Assembly: GCA_947503285.1 (NCBI GenBank) | Contig: CANNDD010000011.1 | Location: 1-64,000 of the forward strand | Length of the DNA stretch: 64,000 bases | Source of the DNA: an uncultured Croceitalea sp. | GTDB lineage: Bacteria > Bacteroidota > Bacteroidia > Flavobacteriales > Flavobacteriaceae | Reading direction: 5' to 3' | Shown: positions 10,101-17,680 of the stretch, piece by piece | Position numbering within the stretch: the stretch's first letter is position 1 | How the letters are laid out: every line of letters begins with the position of its first letter | Made by a program: the position numbers and the translations under genes | The notes under the pieces: model-generated | What the model was told of the DNA's origin: nothing | Database searches by the model: none | The model's input: only the letters and a program-made list of their open reading frames with translations

Positions 10101-13100
10101 TCAATTCCGAAAAACCAAACGTCGTCATTATTAGGAAATTTAAGCCAGTTATCATTTTCATCAGTGGAATTTGTTCCGCTATAAAAACTTCTCCAATTAA
10201 CTCGGTACACCCCTGGTGTGCTTATTGTGATATCATAAGACAACGTGGTACCATTTTGACTTCCTAAGCTATTGGTATTTGCGATAATACCGGTTTCACC
10301 ATTCAGATTTGTAATATTCCAGCCCGTCGTATCCGTTGACTCTGCTTCTATGATGACCAAACCGTTTTCTTCTTGAAAAGGTTCATCCATACCACCTTCA
10401 ATGATTCCATCATCAATCACGCCAGATATGATACCGGTATTTGGATCAATTGAAAGATCGGGAGGTAAACCACTAGCACTGTAAGAGGTAACATTAGCAC
10501 TGGTAGCCTCAATCTGCAACGATACTGAATCTCCCTCATAACTGTACTGGTCACCAGGATTGGAAACCCCAAATGTTACGTTAGGATTATTGGTGAGTGC
10601 AATGCTAACGGAGTTTGAGTTGTTGAAATTGATGGTTAAAATAGCCGTTTTGTCCGCTTCATTGCCCGTCAGGGAAACATTAAGGGTGTGCATTGAGCCA
10701 GCATTTAGCAAGCTATTGGTCAGCTCACCAGATTCGATGGAAAAATCATCAGCATCGGCCCCTGTCAATTCCATTGACCTAATAAAAATGCCCGTATTAC
10801 CATCAGTAACATTGATATCGACATCCACTGCCGTATTATTATCAATAACCACCGTATTTGGCACAGCCAAAATACTTGCTACACTTGGGGTACCAAAAGG
10901 ATTATCATCTCCTAAAAACTCCATGTTTTTTTGGTTACCACCACCTCTATTGTCTGCACCTGCCAGAATATGAATCCCAGGCCCCGAGACAATAGCCTGG
11001 GTACCATGACGCTCAAAATTCATATCGGGCAAACGCTCCCAAGACTGGGTCGTCGGATTATATTGTTCCGTAATTTTAAGGGCATCATCCGTATTGACCC
11101 CGTACACCAATTCATTTTGGACTTCCCCACCAATGACCACTAGTTTATCATCAAAATTAACAGCGGCTGCACCACCTCTAGGTGTAGGAATATTTTGATC
11201 AATGGGTAGCGTACTCCAACTTTCCGTACCAAAGTCATAAACGTCTACTTCGGCAATGGTAGGTTTCCAGACACCACCAGTACCACCTGATAGCCTACCC
11301 CCTGCCGCATATAGCTTGTTACCAATGAGCACGGCTGCAAAATGATCTCTGGCATTTGGGGCATCGGCCAATGGGGTCCAAATACCCGTTGCAGGGTCAT
11401 ACTCATCAAACCAATTAACAAAGCCACCATCATGGCCATTAGTGCTACCTGCAACTATATAGAATTTATCATTGTAAACTACCAATCCGGCAGAGCCTCT
11501 TTGCCTACTTACTGGAATTGCCGGTCCCTGAATCCACTCTTGGTTGGCAGGGTCGAACATCCAAATAAATTCCGCAGGGGTCTCTGATGGAAAATTATTG
11601 GTTTTCAACGCTCCGATTACCCATATCAGACCTTGATACTCCGTTGCCTGAAAATGGTTAAACTCAAAGGGGGCCGAATCGACCAATGACATCCAAGAAT
11701 CTGATGTGTAATCGTAAACATCAATGGTCTGGGCATTCTCACGCCCCCCCATCAAATAAAATTTATCCCCAGCTTGTACGAAAGAATTCTCATGCCTCGC
11801 AGTGTAATCCTCATTTTCGTCTTTATCGGTCCATAAGAATTCTGAGGTTATGGTCCAAGTGAATGATTTAGTGGACGGTGCTGACATCGGTTTAAATGCC
11901 GTAACCACCACTGAATGAACCCCATCGTTATTCGATCCACCCGTCGCCGCAGTTATATCTATAGTTCCGGAAATTTGACCTGTAACCGCATCAATAGAGA
12001 TGCCGTCGGGTTGACCAGTCATGTAATAGGTAATTTCATCAGTTGCATTTCCACCAATGGCCGATACCGCAAAGTCCAATACATTGTTTACTTCATTGGT
12101 CTGATCTTCGATATTATCGAGAACTAGTGGATTCGATGGATCGTCAACGAAGATTTCAATTGCATTGACCAAGGGATTTTCAATTTCGTGGGCAAAAGAA
12201 ATGTTCAACTCACCATCAGCCACGGATACCGGGTACGAAAGCATACCTCCTATTTCATGACCAAATCGTTCAATTATATCCAAATCATTTTCTACGATGG
12301 CCCCTTCAAGCAAAATATCAAAAACACGATTTCCTATTTCATCGGCCCCGTCAAAGCTATTCCCTACATAGAGATGAACCATATAGTCGCCATTTTCCAA
12401 CGGAACGACATATTCCATTTTAGGATCCGTGGCTTCATCATAACGTTCTTCCGCAAAAATAGTATCGAATGTGGCCGCATCGATATAAGCAGGTACCGAA
12501 ATATGTCTGTTTTCAAAAATTATTCCACCAAAATCTTCTATCAATCCTGTATTGACTGAATAATTATTTCCTGATTCTGCACCTTCGAGGGCATTATCCT
12601 CCCAATTGGGCCCTGCATCCGATGTTAAAATAACACTACCACCTGCATTGATCCTGTAGGCAAAAGGCTCTACTACGTTCCATATGAAAGTGGTCGTCAC
12701 TTGGTCACTCGTAAGCCCATCACTATCATCGACGGTGATGCTTACGGTGTAGGGGCTATCCGTAAAAGCGGATTCGTCAATGGTACCCCCGATTTGACCA
12801 TTTGTGGGCTCAATAAATAACCCAAGAGGCAATCCAACCGCCGAAAACTGTAGATTTCCGTCACCACCTACTACCTGAACACCGAGGCTTCCATCCAATT
12901 GTTCCCCTGCATTATTAATCTGATTGGCCAAGGGATATACATATAACGGCGTTTCAGTATCAGGAGCATCCAAAATTTCTATACCATTCACTAACGGATT
13001 TTCGATAATACCATGTAAGAATTGAATGTCCAATGCGCCATCAGTGACGTTCAAAATATGCGAAATCACAGTACCGACATTATTTCCATAGGTGCCCGAC

Positions 13101-16100
13101 AGATCAATATTGCTCAATAAGGGAAGGGTTAAGCCCTCTATATTGACATCGAAAATACGGTCACCGGCATTGGCTGTTCCCGAAAATCCGTTACCCATAT
13201 AGAGGCGGATCTCATAATTACCTGGTCGTGGAACAGGAAACGAATATGAAATATTGGGATCGCCCGGTTCATTATCAAATCGCTCGGATTCAAAAATCAA
13301 AAATGGAGTTGTCGAAGTATCAACAGAACTATCCGTACTGGAAATATCCCCGGAAAAAGACAGGTTATTTCCCCCCGATGTAAGATATTGTGAGTTATTG
13401 CCTGTAGAGTCTTCTTCCCAAGGAATGTCCCCATCTATGGCAACGACCTCTCCCCCGCCAGAATTAACCCGGTATAAAACCAAAAAGCCATCAGTGACAT
13501 CGACCGAAAACGTATCTTCGACAAAAAGTCCGTCTCCGTCAGTGGCCCTTATTGTAATCATTGTTGATTCAACGGTAGAAGGATATGTCAGTGTTAATAA
13601 ATTACTTGTAATATTCGCTCCAATGGCCGTATTTGTATTACTTTCTACTGTGTAGGTCAAGTTTTCAACGCCATTATCGTCATTGAAATAATTGTTCAGG
13701 TCAATATCCTCATTTTGCGTACTGACTATTCGGGCTAAATCAGGAATCTCTTGTGCTACTATGGGCACTTCGCCCAAAACATTTAAAAAATCCCATGAAC
13801 CCTCCAATTCTTTACCTGATGTATTGGAGGTGCCAATAAAACCAACCGCCAAGTCTAAACTACTGGTCTGAATGGCCTGTAACACCGTTCCGGTCGCATT
13901 CATAGACCCCATGGGTACCCGTGAATTCGCATCTAATTGATATTCCAACTCAACGACACCCGTGATAGGGTCTATTATAAAATAAAAGCGAATAGTAGCC
14001 GTTGGCCTATTGGCAACCGGAATATTTGCTTGAACAGGAATGCCCGGAACATCATTAATTTCCTGTAAGGCCGTAAAACCATCTGTAGTTACCACGAACT
14101 TAATGTAATTGCTTTGGGTTCCGTCGCCTATAAAAATGCCTAACTCACCATTGGTAACCCCATCTGTGTTTTCATATAAACGCAATGGTCCGGTAAAACC
14201 GTTCATACCCGCTATTACGGTAAATTTACCCGTTGTATTATCTACCTGTACACCATATTGATACCCTTTTTCTTGGCTATTGGCCGTACCAAGTGCCGTC
14301 CCCTCGGTCATGTATGAAGTCATAATACCTGGAGCTCCGCCAAGAACATCGTTCGGATAGGGACCAACATTCGGGACATCCAACCAATCCATCCAATTCC
14401 TACCCGTGTCCCCATTGTTCATAAGGCCGGTCATACCCAGACCAAATATACCCCCAAGACCTTGTTGGTTATTAAATAAATCATTGAAAATCGGTAAGGT
14501 AAAGGCATCGCTACCGCCATTTGTCGGATTACCTAGTTGAAACGGATCATTGGCATCAGGTATATTATCATTGTCATCGTCGTCGTCGTTTAAATCTGAG
14601 ATTAAGGGTATTCCGCCAGCCGCCTTATCAAAATCACTGGGTTGGGAACCACCATTACAGACTCCGGTATCATTATCTTCCTCGTCTTGATTAAGATATC
14701 CGTCAGAATCACCATCAGCAGAAGAGTCATATCCTACATCACCTGGTTCCAAACATTCTAAAAAGTCTTGTGGTTCATATACCAAAATAGTTCCCCCTCC
14801 AGGATTTTGGGAACTCGTTCCGCCCAGCGTCCCAATCCAAATGGTACCAGCAAAGACTTCATCATCACCATTACAGGTTATGCCTAAGGCATCTCCACTT
14901 ATACCACTTAAAAAGGTTTGGTCTAAAGATTGTAAAGTACCGTCATTTTCTAACTGAACCCTTCTAATATTACCGCCGTTATGCCCTGCCAATAAATCAC
15001 CTTGCATGGCACCGCCAAAGTTGGACGCCGTATATTCATCAATACCATTGGTATTGGTTCCCCAAATAGCAATTGGATCGTCATCGGGACCATCAGGATT
15101 TGCAACTGTTGGTCCTCGCCAATCCCCCTCTACCGGATTGGCCATCTGAACAGGAGGCCAGTTGGCAGGGAGGCCAATTGCTGGATCCATTGTAGATCCA
15201 GGTATCGAACCGTCAGGATCATAAATCAGTGTCCTGAAAACCTGCGAAGTTCCATTATCGGTATACAAACCGGCACCTGTGGGATTTGCCCTAGTTGGGT
15301 TTGGATGCCCTCCATAATAAGAATTGAACGTATAGTTTTGGATATCCGTCGTAATCAATTGCAAATGATCTTTATTGTCAATTTGCTCACCATTGGACGG
15401 TGACTGACTTCCTGGTTCACTGGGTAAATAGTTATTGGTGGCAGAACCGCTACCTTCATTCTCAGGGAAACCACCCCATCCGCCATTAGCTCCATTATCC
15501 GTTACATATAGTGCGCCGCTTTCGGTCAAAACGAGGTCATATGCGTTTCTATATCCAGGTGATAGTATTTGCACTGGGCCGTTTGGATCGACTATGGCCT
15601 GGTTCAACCCATCGTTCCCCCCCCATGGGTCATTAACATCCACCCCGTTATAGCCTGGGGAGTCAGAATCCGTTATACCATTTACATTAGGTCTGGTAGG
15701 GTCATCCAATGTAGGTAGGTCGTAGATATAATTTCGTCCATTATCATTTTGAATGGGTAAGGCCTCAATTTCTGATAGGTTAATGGCCAAAACCGCACTG
15801 GAGAGCGCATATTCACAAGTAAATACAAAGTTGGTAGAAGGGCTTCCTGCATTGGTATGCCCCCCTTGGGCGACAATAAGATAATCATCACCTCCTATAG
15901 TAGTAAATTCAAGTCCATTGGTAGCATGGTTTTCCTCAGACCTTGGAAGTCCACGTACTATGTCCACTACATCCCATGAGCTGCCATTCCATGTAAAGCG
16001 GGTAATAACCCCAGAATTCGTATCCAAATTCACATCACCATTTCCCCCACCGGTGCCAGCACCAATACGAAAATCACTGGAAGCTACATAAACAACAGGG

Positions 16101-16462
16101 TTTGTAAGTGTACCCACTACGGTCATACCAGTGGTCTCCCTTTCTATACTAGAAAAGAAAGTACCATCATCATTATGGTCTGCCATGGTTTGGATACCAT
16201 CAAGTTCTTCATAATTTGTTACGACGTAATCTGTGGGTCCATTTCGTTGAATGGTAAGAATCTTAATCAAACCTGGGTACTCTGCTACATATAACCTGCC
16301 ATCTGGACCATACATTAATGAAGTAATTCCGTTTGAGACATCACCAAGCCCATCAAAATTCAACTCACTTTGGGCAAAATTCTGGGCAACTGTTTTGGAA
16401 CAAATCATGAATACCAAAAATAGCGCGCATGACAGCAATCGATTGGGGTAATTTTTTTTCAT
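7160..16462 (-). CDS. Giant T9SS-sorted multidomain protein with eight PKD domains
   Basis: A 3100-residue exported protein. The ATG at 16462 was chosen over one at 16519: it gives a standard signal peptide (MKKNYPNRLLSCALFLVFM...), and the upstream ATG overlaps a perfect -7 box. Approximate domains: sugar-dehydrogenase-like propeller 20-568; Asp-rich TSP3-like repeats 572-640; lectin-like module 645-895; cadherin-like 906-990; malectin-like 990-1165; putative Ig 1168-1265; malectin-like 1266-1445; putative Ig 1445-1540; Kelch propeller 1545-1848; a putative Ig interrupted by a CBM6-like galactose-binding domain near 2030-2250; eight PKD domains 2306-3004; a C-terminal type A T9SS sorting domain (VAPNPASNFANLQVVNLP ... 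LRDGLYYI) 3008-3100. It is a paralogue of the gene at 1-6081. Many carbohydrate-binding folds suggest a cell-surface polysaccharide-binding or adhesion role; catalysis by the propeller is unproven. Confidence 0.92.
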   Translation of the reverse strand: MKKNYPNRLLSCALFLVFMICSKTVAQNFAQSELNFDGLGDVSNGITSLMYGPDGRLYVAEYPGLIKILTIQRNGPTDYVVTNYEELDGIQTMADHNDDGTFFSSIERETTGMTVVGTLTNPVVYVASSDFRIGAGTGGGNGDVNLDTNSGVITRFTWNGSSWDVVDIVRGLPRSEENHATNGLEFTTIGGDDYLIVAQGGHTNAGSPSTNFVFTCEYALSSAVLAINLSEIEALPIQNDNGRNYIYDLPTLDDPTRPNVNGITDSDSPGYNGVDVNDPWGGNDGLNQAIVDPNGPVQILSPGYRNAYDLVLTESGALYVTDNGANGGWGGFPENEGSGSATNNYLPSEPGSQSPSNGEQIDNKDHLQLITTDIQNYTFNSYYGGHPNPTRANPTGAGLYTDNGTSQVFRTLIYDPDGSIPGSTMDPAIGLPANWPPVQMANPVEGDWRGPTVANPDGPDDDPIAIWGTNTNGIDEYTASNFGGAMQGDLLAGHNGGNIRRVQLENDGTLQSLDQTFLSGISGDALGITCNGDDEVFAGTIWIGTLGGTSSQNPGGGTILVYEPQDFLECLEPGDVGYDSSADGDSDGYLNQDEEDNDTGVCNGGSQPSDFDKAAGGIPLISDLNDDDDDNDNIPDANDPFQLGNPTNGGSDAFTLPIFNDLFNNQQGLGGIFGLGMTGLMNNGDTGRNWMDWLDVPNVGPYPNDVLGGAPGIMTSYMTEGTALGTANSQEKGYQYGVQVDNTTGKFTVIAGMNGFTGPLRLYENTDGVTNGELGIFIGDGTQSNYIKFVVTTDGFTALQEINDVPGIPVQANIPVANRPTATIRFYFIIDPITGVVELEYQLDANSRVPMGSMNATGTVLQAIQTSSLDLAVGFIGTSNTSGKELEGSWDFLNVLGEVPIVAQEIPDLARIVSTQNEDIDLNNYFNDDNGVENLTYTVESNTNTAIGANITSNLLTLTYPSTVESTMITIRATDGDGLFVEDTFSVDVTDGFLVLYRVNSGGGEVVAIDGDIPWEEDSTGNNSQYLTSGGNNLSFSGDISSTDSSVDTSTTPFLIFESERFDNEPGDPNISYSFPVPRPGNYEIRLYMGNGFSGTANAGDRIFDVNIEGLTLPLLSNIDLSGTYGNNVGTVISHILNVTDGALDIQFLHGIIENPLVNGIEILDAPDTETPLYVYPLANQINNAGEQLDGSLGVQVVGGDGNLQFSAVGLPLGLFIEPTNGQIGGTIDESAFTDSPYTVSITVDDSDGLTSDQVTTTFIWNVVEPFAYRINAGGSVILTSDAGPNWEDNALEGAESGNNYSVNTGLIEDFGGIIFENRHISVPAYIDAATFDTIFAEERYDEATDPKMEYVVPLENGDYMVHLYVGNSFDGADEIGNRVFDILLEGAIVENDLDIIERFGHEIGGMLSYPVSVADGELNISFAHEIENPLVNAIEIFVDDPSNPLVLDNIEDQTNEVNNVLDFAVSAIGGNATDEITYYMTGQPDGISIDAVTGQISGTIDITAATGGSNNDGVHSVVVTAFKPMSAPSTKSFTWTITSEFLWTDKDENEDYTARHENSFVQAGDKFYLMGGRENAQTIDVYDYTSDSWMSLVDSAPFEFNHFQATEYQGLIWVIGALKTNNFPSETPAEFIWMFDPANQEWIQGPAIPVSRQRGSAGLVVYNDKFYIVAGSTNGHDGGFVNWFDEYDPATGIWTPLADAPNARDHFAAVLIGNKLYAAGGRLSGGTGGVWKPTIAEVDVYDFGTESWSTLPIDQNIPTPRGGAAAVNFDDKLVVIGGEVQNELVYGVNTDDALKITEQYNPTTQSWERLPDMNFERHGTQAIVSGPGIHILAGADNRGGGNQKNMEFLGDDNPFGTPSVASILAVPNTVVIDNNTAVDVDINVTDGNTGIFIRSMELTGADADDFSIESGELTNSLLNAGSMHTLNVSLTGNEADKTAILTINFNNSNSVSIALTNNPNVTFGVSNPGDQYSYEGDSVSLQIEATSANVTSYSASGLPPDLSIDPNTGIISGVIDDGIIEGGMDEPFQEENGLVIIEAESTDTTGWNITNLNGETGIIANTNSLGSQNGTTLSYDITISTPGVYRVNWRSFYSGTNSTDENDNWLKFPNNDDVWFFGIDESLGNPGNELDIINLLQSNNTKDLVFPGDSGRETIGLETAELNQSNTPINQDLGTEPIGSSSNGFFKIYRSGGNSQVYDWQARTSDFDPHSIYVWFVNPGTYTMEISERSSGHAIDRLALYKVDTYGFNYNTDNLTNAAESQRNGDANGPGAAENSPYNVSITVSDDGDPPNDETIDFVWYVGEPGDLIAVPEANVINGVVPLTVDFTGSNSLDDVGVTSYLWNFKDGTTSTNADPSHTFNTIGTFNVDLTVGDIDGNSDTKSIAITVEGTGIPPTAVASANIIEGTAPLEVVFDGNASTDDIMIMGYTWDFIDGGTSTEVSPTYIFSEPGIYDVVLSVTDIEGLVNTDVVTITVNSSNLPPVAVAEATPISGDAPLEVSFTGSNSTDDVGFLEYMWNFGDGGTSTEADLTYTYMVPGTYIATLTVTDEEGLIDTDEVTITVNQPNLPPMAIAEATPLNGNSPLEVNFTGSNSTDDVAVASYFWNFADGGTSTEESPIYIFDAPGVYSVQLIVTDGEGLTDMDTVTITVSGTGNQPPTAFATANPTQGEAPLPVIFDATGSTDDSGLVSYFWDFQNGITSEEINPVYTFEIPGVYNVSLTVVDEEGLMGTDIITIIVDEPLPNEAPVAIAEATPLNGNAPLEVSFMGSNSTDDSAVISYAWDFGDGSVSDEADPTYTFDTVGTYNVILTVADNEGLTDMATVIIQVTEPGGNQAPVAMAEATPINGDAPLEVNFTGSNSTDDVGVISYLWDFGDGGTSTEADPTHIFNSPGMYTVELLVTDGEGLVDSDELTIQVTESSGNQAPVAMVEATPISGNAPLEVTFTGIGSTDDVGIVSYSWDFGDGNLSTEANPTYTFEVSGSYQVTLTVQDGQGLSDSASITIEVMDNTTLGVEMAAIVAPNPASNFANLQVVNLPIENMAIGIKLHDSTGRLLGSFDPLEIFDGEQYTIPISSLRDGLYYITIEMNQGDPIGIELLVKN
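7450..9545 (-). repeat. Array of eight tandem PKD-domain repeats, about 250-270 bp each
   Basis: Eight successive units of about 85 residues each carry the pattern AxAEATPxxGxAPLEV, GSNSTDD, WDFGDG, YTF and GxYxVxLTV, giving eight near-periodic DNA repeats inside the giant gene. The inner copies (7600-9010) are the most alike at DNA level; the outermost copy (9300-9545) is the most divergent. PKD domains are extracellular beta-sandwich spacers. The array is therefore probably a stalk between the binding domains and the T9SS tail, and it is a likely site of copy-number change by recombination. Confidence 0.85.
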
Positions 16463-16516
16463 AGTAACAAATAAGTTCAGCAATTTTTTGTACACCAAAT
16501 GGAGCGGACGTACGCG

Positions 16517-16524
16517 CAAAAATA
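16517..16524 (-). promoter_or_regulatory. Bacteroidetes -7 promoter element of the giant gene
   Basis: On the minus strand the sequence reads TATTTTTG, a perfect match to TAnnTTTG. Transcription would begin about 7 nt downstream, near 16510, leaving a leader of about 47 nt before the ATG at 16462. A clear -33 TTTG at 19-21 nt spacing is not seen. Its position inside the alternative longer reading frame argues against the 16519 start. Confidence 0.5.
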
Positions 16525-16710
16525 CTTCAATGTGGGTTCAAGGGAATGGTCGGAAGCTTATTATTCGTTCAATTCAAATTCTTTATCGATAAAATACCAA
16601 GACCTAGGTAAAGTGGCCATATAGGCTCAAAAAACAAAGAATTCAACTACAAGATTTGAAGACTATTGAAAACAAAACCAACCTGTGCAATGTTATTTTG
16701 GGTTGTGGTG

Positions 16711-17520
16711 TTAAAATTCCCACCACTTTTTAACTACCTGACCATAGCCGTAACCATACTTGCCTCTATAGCCCAAATTGTTCAACTTCACGTTATTTAC
16801 CACGAAGGATAGTCTTTTTATTTTACCCTCTTTATGTAATTTCATGGGGAATTCCAATGCCTTGATTTCGTTAACATTAGCGCGGGTAACATAGATAAAT
16901 TGATCCGCATGTTCACTAATCAGAAGAGTGTCTGGAACTATTATTAATAGAAGTGTATCAACTAATATGAAGTCTTGTTATTTTCTAGCATGTACAAGCA
17001 ATACATCAACACTTTGACCCATCAACTACCCGGTAGGATTCGGAGGCACCGTACTATCAAAAAATATATCAATTGGATTGTTCATCAAAAGCAAAAAAAT
17101 CTCTTTAAGTTCAGGCTATCACCGAACAAAAAATAGGTCAACCCTTAATCAGCTTGGACTCAGTCAACTTATCCACATTTTTCGCTGTGCAAGGCTTAAA
17201 TAATTCGGGGTTTCGAATACTGGTCCCTAAAGGAAATCCTTTTTTCAGTATTGGCATGTGTTCTCAGAAAAATCAATGAAACACGGGTCTTTACATCACC
17301 GGACAACAGAGATAATGAATATTGGTTTTGCCAAATATTACTTTAATTTTTAAGAAAACAGTTAAGATTGGTCTTCAATGTTTTTAAAGATTGAACCGAT
17401 AAGGTATGTCAATCAATTTTAACAGAAGTATCTTCTTTTTTAAATTTTGGTCATTTTGCCAAAACAGGAATATCACCTCTTAACTTTACCGAATTAATCT
17501 TATTGCCGATTTAAGGTGCA
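16711..17520 (-). pseudogene. Decayed wzc-type BY-kinase (C-terminal kinase half), relic
   Basis: No long reading frame survives, but translating the minus strand in shifting frames recovers the kinase domain of a Wzc protein in order. From upstream to downstream: a segment like GDIPVLAK and KKEDTSVKID (about 17425-17500), SLKTLKTNLNCFLKN (about 17340-17390), a degenerate P-loop region GDVKTRVSL (about 17280-17320), IRNPELFKPCTAKNVDKLTE (about 17165-17220), PPNPTG (about 17030), and then an open 80-90 codon stretch ending DTLLISEHADQFIYVTRA, GKIKRLSFVVNNVKLNNLGY and RGKYGYGYG, with a TAA stop at 16711-16713. At least two internal stops and several frameshifts are present. The closest relative in the window is the intact Wzc at 23451-25829, but the tail differs (VVKKWWEF against KKKKWYQF), so it is an older paralogue, not a fresh copy. 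It occupies most of the 1.2-kb space between the giant gene and the lyase; 16463-16710 and 17521-17600 show nothing else. Confidence 0.85.
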
Positions 17521-17602
17521 AATAATTGGATTAAACTTATAAAAAACTGGAAATCATTCCTTGTAGGAATATTATCGAAATAGGAAGTACGCTAAAAATC
17601 CA

Positions 17603-17640
17603 CAAAAAAAGGGTCGAACCCTAAAAAGTCCGACCCTTGG
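17603..17640 (-). terminator. Rho-independent terminator after the lyase-like gene
   Basis: The inverted repeat AAGGGTCG (17609-17616) and CGACCCTT (17631-17638) closes on a 14-nt loop. An A-run at 17604-17610 provides the U-tract on the minus strand, about 40 nt past the lyase-like stop at 17681. A GGTTTTTT on the plus side could let it work in both directions. Confidence 0.75.
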
Positions 17641-17680
17641 TTTTTTCAACTAATATATTTAGCCAGATAGTATCTTTAAT

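Noticed and set aside
16463-16519. A 19-residue N-terminal extension of the giant protein from an upstream ATG
   Set aside because: It puts residues in front of a standard signal peptide and overlaps a perfect -7 promoter box at 16517-16524.
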